DNA of 64,000 nt from Hexactinellida sp. DTS-2022. Taxonomy: Eukaryota; Porifera; Hexactinellida. Below the pieces are notes generated by a model that worked only from the letters and a program-made list of their open reading frames with translations, was not told the origin of the DNA and did not search any database. Within the stretch, counting starts at the first letter, position 1, and every line of letters begins with the position of its first letter. Positions 55,420-64,000 of the stretch are shown one piece after another. The position numbers were made by a program, and so were the translations under genes. The DNA is taken from the NCBI GenBank assembly GCA_028753945.1, contig JAPNXP010000014.1, positions 2,356,001 to 2,420,000 of the forward strand, read 5' to 3'.

Positions 55420-55905
55420 GTATTTATTTGTGCCAAATTATTATTAATAACAAGGTTCTACTGTATTTATATTACTTATATTAAAATCACAAGTATTCTA
55501 CACGTCAATTGACAATTAGTTTACTAATTGTAGTACATGTAAATGATTTAAGAATTTCAATCCATTAAGAAATTCGTGATCACAAACTTCCACCCCCATT
55601 AATATGCAGGGTTTTATACAGGATTTTTCTTCAGGGGGGGAAAGTCTGCTAGTACCAGGATCCACTAAATAATTGCTTCGCCAGCTGGGGGTCTGGGGGG
55701 CGCTGTTAGCCTCCCAGTAGGGTCCAGGGGCGAAGCCCCTAGAAGCCAGATACAATTTATAGTGCAAAGTATTATTGCTAACAATGGAGAGCTATTGCTG
55801 TAAAATAATCACATAGTATTTGAAGCTGTGGTAACTAATGGAAGATAATTATAGCTTCTGGCACAATTTCATTAATGAATATCACTAGTAATGTTTGAAT
55901 GGTAT
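55420..55905. other. Start of the presumed first intron
   Basis: GTATTT donor at 55420, a mariner-like end word at 55453, and a solo hAT-like end CAGGGTTTTATACAG at 55608. Its inverse CTGTATAATACCCTG stands near 56562, but the flanks do not form a duplication. Confidence 0.35.
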
Positions 55906-56372
55906 TAGTGCTGCGAACTGTAACTGAATTAAAACTGAAATAGTTTTAGCGATTTTTCTAAACTGTAACTGTAACGGTAACTGAAATGTACTCGTTTATA
56001 AAACTGTAACTGTAACTGTAACTGAAATGTATTTTTCTCTAACTGAAATTAAAACTGAAATTGAATTTCTTCAAATTCAATTCCGGTTTGCAGCACAAGT
56101 AGGCGGCACAAAATGAAATTAGAAAAAATGAAACTCTGCAGACCTTGGAATACCTAACTAAGTACGAAATTGTACTGACTGTGGTAAAATTGTAACTGAA
56201 ATGAAAACTGTAACTGAATTAATACTGTAACTGAATTAAAACTGTAACTGAATTAAGACTGTAACTGAAATGAAAACTGTAACTGTAACTGAATTAAAAC
56301 TGTAACTGAAATGAAACTAAAACTGTAACTGTAACTGAATTGAATCAAATTTAATTCCAGTTCGCAGCACTA
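55906..56372. mobile_element. hAT-like MITE of TGTAACTGAA words
   Basis: The ends TAGTGCTGCGAACTG are perfectly inverted. A perfect 8-bp duplication AATGGTAT lies at 55898-55905 and 56373-56380. The interior is dominated by AACTGTAACTGAATTAAAAC repeats. An internal TTTGCAGCAC near 56085 suggests a second copy fused in. Confidence 0.85.
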
Positions 56373-56628
56373 AATGGTATGTGTGGGGAAGATACAGAAC
56401 TTTTAACATAAAATATTCTAGCCTAGAGAAGATTACGTCGATTTGTCTCTTTATAAAAGGCTAAAAACTCCTAATTTTAACTGAAAATAAGAACTTAGCA
56501 GCATATTTCCAGGGGGGGGGAACTCAAGCTAGGGGGGGAATCCCGGGCGCCACCCCCCCTCTGTATAATACCCTGATATGTACACCAAGGCACCGCCAAA
56601 ATGTGCACCATCCGAAATTCGTTTTAAC

Positions 56629-57026
56629 CAAGGTTGCAACCGAATATTTGACCGAATGGTAGCTTGCCGATTAGCTAAGAATCGGTCGCTTACCCAAATT
56701 CAGGTCTAATGGTTATTTAATAACCCTGATGTATTTAGCTCATCAAATAAAACCATTTGGCTTACCTGATGATAATATTTTGCTAATCTGCTATTAGTAT
56801 TCGGTTGACCAAATAGTATTATTCGGTTGACCGAATAGTAAATTTGTCAACCGAATACTAACATATATTCAACAAAATATCATTATCAGGTGAAGCAAAT
56901 GCTTGTATTTGTAGACATGGATGTATATTTGGTCCAAAATGACAAATAATACAGGGTTTCGGTAAGCGACCGATTCTTAGCTAATCGGCAAGCAACTATT
57001 TGGTCAACTATTCGGTTGCAACCTTG
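56629..57026. mobile_element. hAT MITE with ~75-bp inverted ends
   Basis: The ends are CAAGGTTGCAACCGAATA and its inverse. Inversion continues through GCTTGCCGATTAGCTAAGAA. A perfect 8-bp duplication GTTTTAAC lies at 56621-56628 and 57027-57034. Confidence 0.9.
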
Positions 57027-57079
57027 GTTTTAACCAATGTCTGAACTAGTGTACGTATTAAACTAAAATTCGTATAAAT

Positions 57080-57672
57080 CAGGGCTTTTCATGAGTCACC
57101 GATCATGTGACTCGACTCACTCGAGTTACCGAGTAATTTGACTCATGACAAAATTCAGTGACTCGAGTCACCGAGTCAATTGGCTCGTGACAAAATTCGG
57201 TGACTTGAGTCACCGAGCCTGACTCGATGACTCGCAGGGGTTTATCCAGGAGCGCGCCATACGCCTAGAGGCGTATCAATTTGGCTATGTTGGCGTTTAG
57301 GAGCGCGAAAACGGCCGAAACTCCCCGTAGAGTAATACAAAACTAACCTTTTAGGCGTACAAAATACATATTCTAGTGACCTAAGGCCAATTAGGAGCGT
57401 TCGATTTGAGTCCTGTATAATTCCCTGATGACTTGTGAGTACTAAATTTCCAATTGCTTAATCCTACCATACGTACACATCAGTATTTCGCGATTCCTGA
57501 CTCTATTCACCGAGTCAATTGACTCGTGATAAAAATCGATGAATCAAGTAACATAGTCACATAGTCAATTGACTCGTGTCAAAATTCGGTGACTCGAGTC
57601 ACCGAGTCTGACTCGATGACTCGTGGTGAGTCGCGAGTCATCGAGTCAATAAGTGACTCGGGAAAAGCCCTG
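57080..57672. mobile_element. hAT MITE of GACTCGAGTCACC words, with a nested MITE
   Basis: The ends are CAGGGCTTTTC and its inverse. The flanks are GTATAAAT and GTATAAAC (57072-57079, 57673-57680). It is filled with GTGACTCGAGTCACCGAGTC variants on both sides of the inserted 57235-57427 element. Confidence 0.85.
57235..57427. mobile_element. Nested hAT MITE, 193 bp
   Basis: The ends are CAGGGGTTTATCCAGGA and, inverted, CAGGGAATTATACAGGA. The flanks are ATGACTCG and ATGACTTG, an 8-bp duplication with one mismatch. Confidence 0.85.
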
Positions 57673-58036
57673 GTATAAACCATGTTCGTATTAACGCAAT
57701 TACTTGTACAAATCTACATATAATTCATTAAGAAATTTGCATCGAAGTTCCAGAACAATAGTCTGTTGCAGGTATTATGAGGCGTCCATTTGATACACTA
57801 TAAACCATGGATGTGCCCATAGGCGTCGTAAATACGAGGGTTGGCTCTTCGGTCACCCGGTCAATGAAATCTGGGGCCATGGCAACTGCATGAGGGCCGT
57901 AGTTCGAACTACCTCTATAATTTATTCCCTGAGTATAGGGATTTTACTATTTTGATGTTCTGTACAGGCGTGCAGGGATTTATAGTTTCGACAAAATTAC
58001 TGAATGTGAGTAATATTACTTAACAAATGTCTACAC

Positions 58037-58804
58037 ATGGGGTCGGCAACCTTTTCAACCTACGGGCCAGATTGAATAATTTACCGCATTAGTCGGGCCA
58101 AGCGATATATCATCCTTTAGTCTTACTCCGAATTGTTCCATTGTAGAATTGTTGGTCATGAGAAAATTTGAATTGACTTATAACAATAATGTTACCACAC
58201 TATAATTTATAAAAATATTGTTCACCCTCCCTATTCCGAACCTCGCTAGTCCGAACACAGATAATTCGTAAATTTGGAATTTTTTTGAACATTACATTGG
58301 AATTGTGAAAAATTGTCTTAGAGAAGTATTTGGGTAGTACATTAGATGTCGAATATAAGCACACTTGTTATAAGAACATATCGGATCTAAGAACACTATT
58401 TGGAAAACGGTTGACATTTACCCTATATAATTTATGTCAGTTATAAGAACATGCCAGTTATATGCACATTAAGTGCAGATCCCGACGATGTGCTTATACC
58501 CGGCATGTTAAATGTTTAGTTTGGATTTAAAAGCTTTGGACTTGTATGGTTTGGATTATCAGGAATTCATGATCTCATTTATAGAGGCTTATATAATCGT
58601 ATTAGTTGACTTCCATACGAATTCACAAATCGGAACAGATTTTTTTGAATCGGAACACCTCTCTTCCGGATAGCGAGGGTGTACTTTATTTGGATTTATT
58701 TGAAATAACAAATCGGAGGTCATGATGAGCATGTTTATAGAGAGCTGCAGGCCGGATCATTTCGCCTCGCGGGCCAAATCTGGGCCGGGGGTTGCCGACC
58801 CCTG
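58037..58804. mobile_element. hAT MITE with GGGGTCGGCAACC ends and a nested element
   Basis: GGGGTCGGCAACC at the left is inverted at 58788-58802. The flanks GTCTACAC and GTCTACTC are a near-perfect 8-bp duplication. A second pair of ends, CACCCTCCCTATTCCGAAC and inverted ACACCCTCGCTATCCGGAA, bounds a nested insertion at about 58223-58682. Confidence 0.75.
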
Positions 58805-59027
58805 GTCTACTCCCTCTAAATCACTGGTTCCCAACCTTTTCCATTCGTGAACCCCTTAATACCTGGAAATTTGGTTCTGCACTCCCAGGACATACCTAAG
58901 TTTGATGGAATCTATTGACCCCGTCTTTTCTACTCAATAAGGACCACATAATGGCTATTAAAAGTTTTAATAGCCATTTTGTGGTCCTTATGTGGACTTT
59001 ATGTGATCTTATGTTCGTGGTCCCAAT

Positions 59028-59410
59028 CAGTGTTCCCCCTAAGCCTTTTGACCGGCCGGCTGGCCGGTCAAAACGCCAATTTAATCACCCAGCGGCCGGT
59101 CAAATAGACTCTGCAGCCGCTCATGATGACTTCCAAAATGTATTTTCACCCCTCAAAATCGAAAGCAAGACCATTTACCGGGATGGGGGAATGGTTCCTA
59201 TTTAATTTGAAGGTTGCGTGTAGTATGTAAGCATAGTAAAAGCACGCCTTTTAGAGTTTTTACCGTGAGAGCGTCATATATTGTATTCATGTGTTGAAAA
59301 AGTGTCGTATTCTCCAGCCGTTTATTGTCCTTTTTGAAATTTATCAGCCGATGAAAGCTGGCACGAGGCCGGTCGAATGTGACCCATAACTTGGCTTAGG
59401 GGGAACACTG
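59028..59410. mobile_element. Nested hAT MITE, 383 bp
   Basis: The ends CAGTGTTCCCCCTAAGCC are perfectly inverted. A perfect 8-bp duplication GTCCCAAT lies at 59020-59027 and 59411-59418. The interior has GGCCGGC/CCGGTC palindromes. Confidence 0.92.
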
Positions 59411-59858
59411 GTCCCAATATGTGCCCAGTTTTATAAAGAAAACGACCAGTCGGTATTTAAAGACATTTCAAATTATAGTACATGCACATGTGCATTCACA
59501 ACAATGTATTCTTTAAATTACTAATATGATCAATGCGCCTCTTGGTCTTGTGTCTTGAACCACTAAATCAGCAATGTGATGAAAACTACTTGATAGGGCA
59601 ACTCGCATGTCGTGCGAAATTTCCAGCCTGGTTCTTTACTTTTCTTTAATTTGTACCAAGGTAGAAAAACCTCTCTCACAAAGGTAGGTAGTGGTAAATG
59701 GGATAAGCACGGACCAAGCCCTCTTTGAAAGGGTCGGGTAGCTCACAGAACATAATGGTAATCAAATAATATATTTGAGTATACAGAATGAACTTTGGAT
59801 TATAACTACATAAAATACTTTATTTTAAAATGAACAATATTTACTCCACTCCTTGTTC

Positions 59859-59934
59859 CGTGCACCCCCGGTCTTTGTCCCGTGCACCCCCGGTCTTTGT
59901 CCCGTGCACCCCCGGTCTTTGTCCCGTGGACCCC
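59859..59934. repeat. 22-bp tandem repeat, three and a half copies
   Basis: CGTGCACCCCCGGTCTTTGTCC is repeated without change three times and then partly. Confidence 0.9.
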
Positions 59935-60264
59935 AAGGAGTTTGTGCACCCCAGGTTTGGGAACTACTGCTCTAAAGTTCATATTCAAGCTTACCCCTCC
60001 CTGTACATTCCCTGAACAGTCTAGACTCTAGTATATAATTAAATGTTTTCTCCTTTCCAAAGTGACAATTTGATTTATATAAACCTTACTAAATATAAAT
60101 AACATTTAGGATTTCTTGCCATGCTTTCTGCATTGACAGCATTAATTCAATGTCTTAGTGTAATTCCTCCTAGTATAAGTCCCCAGACGAGCGCAGCCAA
60201 GGGGAATTTCTTTTGGGCGCCCAGAGATTTTTTTCCAACTCAAATACTTTGGCAGGTATGACTA

Positions 60265-60303
60265 CACATTGGGCCAGAATGCTAGTTTTCGGGAAGTAGG
60301 TAT
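60265..60303 (+). other. RSS-like 3' end of R4 (heptamer, 23-bp spacer, 9-mer)
   Basis: CACATTG, 23 bp, AGTAGGTAT. Read inward this is the same end as R1 10136-10174. Confidence 0.7.
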
Positions 60304-60519
60304 AAATATTAACTTTAGCGATACGTATATTATGTATTATTGTACTATAGGTTATTGACCCTTAGGAACCCATTTATTCAAAGAGATTCATTGTGTGGCC
60401 ACTTTTCTTCAAGTTATGGTTTTATATTGAATTTTCATATAATGAATGTATTGTGGTTGTTTAATAGTTAATCAATAATGTTATGTAATAGTGATTCAAC
60501 TAATAAATTCTGTTCTGCA

Positions 60520-63302
60520 GACATAGGCGTAGAAGTAGCCCGGGCCGCCCGGGCACTCCCGGGCAAGTTCTACAAGCACCCGGGCGGCCCGGGTAGATTT
60601 TGGATCAAATTATCATTTAACTATACTATAATCTTTCCTGATATGCATTCTCCAAAGAATTATGTAGTGCACTTTATTGATTTTCTCATTCAATTGCGTT
60701 TCCTTATTTATTAGTATTATAGTTACATGCAATATACCTATACTTTGACGCGTGCTAATTAGTTAGTGTCCAAGCTGCTCTCCGAGAATGTTTAAAAGGC
60801 ATATTGACGATGGCTCAAAACAGCCAAGTATCGCTAACTATTTCCCGTCGGCTAAAAGGCCCAATACAGAAGCTGCTGACATTCCTCAGGAAGTGGCTAT
60901 CGCAGTGCCAATCCTGGCAACCGTACCTCTACACCAAGTTGATATCCCAGAGATTCCCATTCCACAACAACAGGACATCAATGAACTTCCAAACCCCATG
61001 CCGAAGACGGAATCCAACTACTCAGTCCAGAAATCTTGGTTTTGCGACCACAACTGGCTAAAGTTGGCCGAGGATGGCAAATCTCTTTATTGCCTCAGCT
61101 GCAATTGGGCCTACGAGCATAAACGTTGGACCCCTTCGGACATAAACTCTGCCAAAAATTCTACTTTTCCGTGGAAAAATAAATGTTCTGGGTTCGTTGC
61201 GTTCAAGTCGGGTCTCAATGCGATCAAATGTCACCACAAGAGCGGTCTTCATTTCCGCGCTGAATTCGCATTGAACTCTGCCAAAAACATACACAACAGC
61301 GCTATCGCCATACACATGGATGCCGAGCAAGAGTTCAATACTAACAGAGCCGGCCTCAAGTCTATATTCGAGAGTATAAGGTTTTGTGGGTAGCAGGGCA
61401 TACCCATGCGAGGTCATCGCGATGAAAATGTTACAGCTAACTTTAATTGCCTTCTAGCATTGATAGGAAAGTTTAATCCAGATGTGGAAAAATATTTGGG
61501 TTCTGAGAATAAAGTCAAGTTTCTCTCTCCTCAGATCCAAAACGAAGTGCTCAGGGACCTGGCTCATACTCTCCTGCGAGGACTACTTTATCGCATCCGG
61601 ACTGAGTCGATTGGGGTTGACAAGAAAGAATCCGTATTCTCGATAATTCTCGACGAGACGTCGGATATTAACCGCAACGAACAAGTCTCTGTCTGTGTTA
61701 GATTCAGCAACACCGAAATGAATTCAGAAGAGGTGTTGCTCGGGTTTCACATGACAAAGAGAACTACTGCCGATGCTCTTCTTTCCCTTATAAAAAGTTC
61801 GCTGACAGCCTTCAATCTACCTTTTTCTGGAATTAGGGGTCAAGGTTATGATGGCGCTTCAAATATGAGCGGCCGGAATAACGGGTTACAGGCAAAAGTT
61901 GCAGCAGAAAACGCCATGGCGCTATATCTGTATTGTTTCGGACACCAATTAAACTTGGTGGTTCAAGATTCCCTAGTTGCACTTCCTGAAGTCGCCATTG
62001 CTCTTGAGCGAATGAGTGGTGTCGTGACGTTTATCAGGAACTCTCCAAAGAAAATGGGGAGATTCAAGGAAATTCTTGAAGTTTCTAAGCAAGAGAATGA
62101 AGCTTCCAACTTCACTCACGACAACCACTCGATACGGCCCCTTTGTCCCACTCGCTGGGTGATGCGCCTGCCCGCGGTAGATGCATTTCTGAGTCACTAT
62201 TCTTCAATTATCGATTTCTTAGTCGATATAAAGGAGGATCGAACTGAGCCCGTCAAGAACAGAGGAGAAGCTGATTCATTTCTACGATCTTTAGAGACCT
62301 TTCAAAACTATTTCTGCCTACGTGTAGTTCAAAAGATCTTGCAGATTGTACAACCTGTACATGTGATGTGCCAAGGACCAAAGTCGACAGCTGGAGATGT
62401 CAGAGGATGGGTTAACACACTGGCTCTCACATTGACGGCGGAAGGATCGAATGTCGAGAACGCTACAGCCCTGTACCACGCCGTAAAACAGCTGACAGTT
62501 GAAGAACTACAACTTGACCTTCCAGCTTTGCCTCGTATCGGACGTGCCCGCGGGACGCGCCCTCACCAAACAGCAACACAACATGTGACAGAAGAGCTCA
62601 TTGCCACATTTTATGCTGTTCTGTACCAAACAGTCGCGCGAGAGGCAGCAAAAGCACTTTGTGACAGGTATAGTACCAATGATCTAGAGATTGTGGACCT
62701 CCTCCGTCGCTCATTGGAAGATTCTGCCATGACTATGGGCGAATTGACAAAAGTGGCCAAGTTCTATGAGACAGATATCTCTCTTGATGCCGTTTGGCAT
62801 GAGAGGAATAATTGGTTTAAACGCTGTTCGTTGTTAGGAGACGTACCTTCGATCAAAACTCTTAGGGAAAAGCTGGCAGAGGAGGAAGCTTTGAAGTTCA
62901 TGATGCCGAACCTCCATATGTTGTGTGTGATATATGTCTGTCTGCCAGTTTCTACATGTGAAGCTGAGAGGAGCTTTAGTATGCTGAGACGTATCCACAC
63001 ATATCTCAGGAACACACAGACACAAGAGAGGTTAAATCACATCGGCGTGCTGTGTGCACACAGGGACATCGCAAGGACAATGGAACTAAGAGCTTCGATG
63101 AACGAATTCGTGAATTCAACAGCACAAAGAAGAAACATGTTTGGCCCTGCCTGTTAGCCGACATTATTATATGAATGTACGTATACTATATCATAGATTT
63201 ATAAAGTATTCAAAATATTCAATTTTTGGAGAATATATTTATAGGGTTAATATCTCGCCCGGGGAGAATTTAGTGATTTGGGGAAACTTTTACGCCTATA
63301 TG
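60520..63302 (+). mobile_element. H3: near-intact hAT element inserted in R4
   Basis: The ends are GACATAGGCGTAGAAG and, inverted, CATATAGGCGTAAAAG. The flanks GTTCTGCA and GTTCTGCT (60512-60519, 63303-63310) match at 7 of 8. The R4 sequence resumes directly on each side, which fixes the borders. A GC-rich palindromic cluster of CCCGGGC words (60538-60596) lies in the left subterminal region and a CGCCCGGGGAG word near the right end (about 63256), as possible transposase-binding sites. Confidence 0.8.
60788..63157 (+). pseudogene. hAT transposase of H3, one in-frame TAG
   Basis: A single reading frame of 789 codons with one stop, TAG at 61391-61393 (codon 202). The N-terminal 201 codons hold a TTF/BED-like zinc finger (SLYCLSCNWAYEHKRW, NKCSGFVAFKSG, HHKSGLHF; about residues 95-165). 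After the stop come GIPMRGHRDENVTANF, then SIILDETSDINRNEQVSV (first Asp), GYDGASNMSGRNNGL (second Asp), LYCFGHQLNLVVQDSL, LCPTRWVMRLPAVDAF and the C-terminal VSTCEAERSFSMLRRIHTYL dimerisation block (third acidic residue is the Glu of this region). It resembles ZMYM1-type hAT transposases. GC content is well above the neighbours. The lone stop suggests very recent inactivation, an assembly error,, or possibly tolerated readthrough. Confidence 0.85.
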
Positions 63303-63310
63303 GTTCTGCT

Positions 63311-64000
63311 GTGTTGTCCTGATGTTTTCTACATGAAAATCGACAGAAATGTTTGATTGCGGCACACTATTTATATTTTGGAACTTTGCGAAATTTTAAT
63401 AAAACAGGATCACTTTCACTCAAAAGACGTACAAAGACATCTCTAATGTTTGAATTAAATGAACACTTTCTTGAAAGATGCTCTCGATAGTTTCTAATCA
63501 ACTTATTACAAGCCTCTAAAGCTTCTTCAGAATATTGTTTCATCCCATATCCATCATTGCAGCTTTGAATGAGTTCCACACTATGTGCTAAGAGTTTATT
63601 GAGAGAGGGACTGACATTTACCCACGGAAATTCGACGAAAATAAACTCGTATGTATATTTACAAATGTTGTCCAGTTTATCTGTGTCAATTGCCTGAGCA
63701 CAATTAATGACTCGCAGAATAGCTGAAAGATTGAGATGTATTAGTTTGATTGGTTCTCTTGATTCTAATGGTATTAAAGTTGATACCCATTCAATAAAAT
63801 TATTCTTACCAATGAAACATGATCGAGCAACATCACCAGTTGATGTTGTTCCTCCACTACTCGATACCTGATCTCTCTTTATCCCAGTTTTTTCTAGTAA
63901 GAATTCACGTACAAATTTCATTGAATCCTTAATACGTTTCGATGTGGGGCCCATTTATAAGTTCCAGATTATAAATGGTAGATTACCAACATAAACCATC
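63311..64000 (-). pseudogene. RAG1-core-like transposase of R4, C-terminal part
   Basis: From 63954 the frame reads GPTSKRIKDSMKFVREFLLE, SSSGGTTSTGDVARSCFIGK, IHLNLSAILRVINCAQAIDT, NVSPSLNKLLAHSVELIQ, SEEALEACNKLIRNYREHLS and NSNIRDVFVRLLSESDPVLL, about 75% identical to R1. The Glu in LEACNK that aligns with RAG1 E962 is present. A TAG at 63365-63367 cuts the Cys/His tail, whose remainder (CAAIKHFCRFSCRKH) is still legible on to about 63320. Upstream, a one-base deletion near 63950 and a TAA in YHL-stop-SG show further decay. The N-terminal half lies outside the window. Confidence 0.85.

Larger units (their letters stand above)
58822..59969. mobile_element. hAT-type non-coding element, 1.15 kb
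   Basis: The ends are CACTGGTTCCCAACC and, inverted, CAGTAGTTCCCAAACC. The flanks are CTCTAAAT and CTCTAAAG (58814-58821, 59970-59977). It contains a nested MITE (59028-59410) and a 22-bp tandem repeat near its right end. Confidence 0.75.
60265..64000 (-). mobile_element. R4: second RAG1/Transib-like transposon, runs off the window
   Basis: The low-coordinate end is CACATTGGGCCAGAATGC (heptamer with one change), flanked by GACTA. From 60265 to about 60519 and from 63303 upward it is homologous to the 3' half of R1 in the same internal order, including the 23-bp spaced AGTAGGTAT. The hAT element H3 splits it at a GTTCTGCA/T duplication. Its other end and duplication lie beyond 64000. Confidence 0.85.

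Noticed and set aside
59806..60015. ORFs of ~60 codons on both strands.
   Set aside because: Products of the 22-bp tandem repeat.
60538..60596. GC-rich CCCGGGC palindromes as a promoter or CpG island.
   Set aside because: They lie in the subterminal region of hAT H3 and are better explained as part of the element.
1..64000. Prokaryotic features, tRNA, rRNA or CRISPR arrays.
   Set aside because: None seen; all repeats are eukaryotic transposon-type, with GT-AG introns and animal protein families.

Overview
This window is nuclear DNA from an AT-rich animal genome, most likely an invertebrate. The evidence is GT-AG introns, a kinesin/JNK scaffold first exon, a Rab-GAP gene, and a dense nest of eukaryotic cut-and-paste DNA transposons. 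I see no ribosome binding sites, operons, tRNA, rRNA or CRISPR array. The species cannot be named from the sequence.

The outstanding content is a transposon family of the Transib/RAG1 superfamily, the lineage that gave rise to V(D)J recombinase. R1 (7115-10174) carries a decayed transposase colinear with the RAG1 catalytic core. Its ends begin with CACAGTG, the consensus RSS heptamer, and it has a perfect 5-bp target duplication (CTTGT). A second copy, R4 (minus strand, from 60265 to beyond the window end), keeps the same 3' end and the same Cys/His C-terminal tail. Three ~1.1 kb non-autonomous relatives, R0 (477-1574), R2 (13593-14737) and R3 (19213-20375), have the same heptamer ends and 5-bp duplications. 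On the 3' side the ends carry an ARTAGGYAT-like 9-mer exactly 23 bp after the heptamer, the geometry of a 23-RSS. R1, R2 and R3 each interrupt another recognisable coding sequence, and deleting the element plus one duplication copy restores that frame (for R3 an extra 8 bp must go too).

Layout. 0-11 kb: two decayed P-element/THAP transposase genes (A and B), a fold-back palindrome element, a tandem repeat insertion, and R0 and R1. 11-13 kb: a MULE fragment and a TA-flanked MITE. 13.3-15.6 kb: a decayed OTU-domain gene with introns, split by R2. 16.8-20.4 kb: a third P/THAP gene (C), split inside its zinc finger by R3. 21-26 kb: mostly featureless, with MITEs. 26.3-28.2 kb: an intact Mutator-like transposase with a C-terminal PHD finger. 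28-35 kb: MITEs, a small unidentified two-ORF locus, tandem 31-35 kb repeats and a 1.5 kb fold-back element. 35.6-39.4 kb: a complete hAT element (H1) whose central coding kilobase has been inverted in place. 39.5-41.9 kb: a FLYWCH-like MULE interrupted by a MITE. 42.1-43.4 kb: an intact single-exon TBC1D16-like Rab-GAP, one of two probable host genes. 43.8-45.4 kb: a TTAA-flanked element. 47-51.3 kb: MULE, Merlin and hAT (H2) remnants. 55.2 kb: first coding exon of a JIP3/JIP4-like gene, followed by more than 8.5 kb of probable intron filled with nested hAT MITEs. 60.3-64 kb: R4, itself interrupted by an almost intact hAT element (H3).

The region reads as a stratigraphy. P/THAP, OTU and MULE genes are oldest, the RAG/Transib-like elements landed in them, and hAT and TA elements landed on top. 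The two GC-richer transposase genes (MULE-PHD and H3) look youngest.
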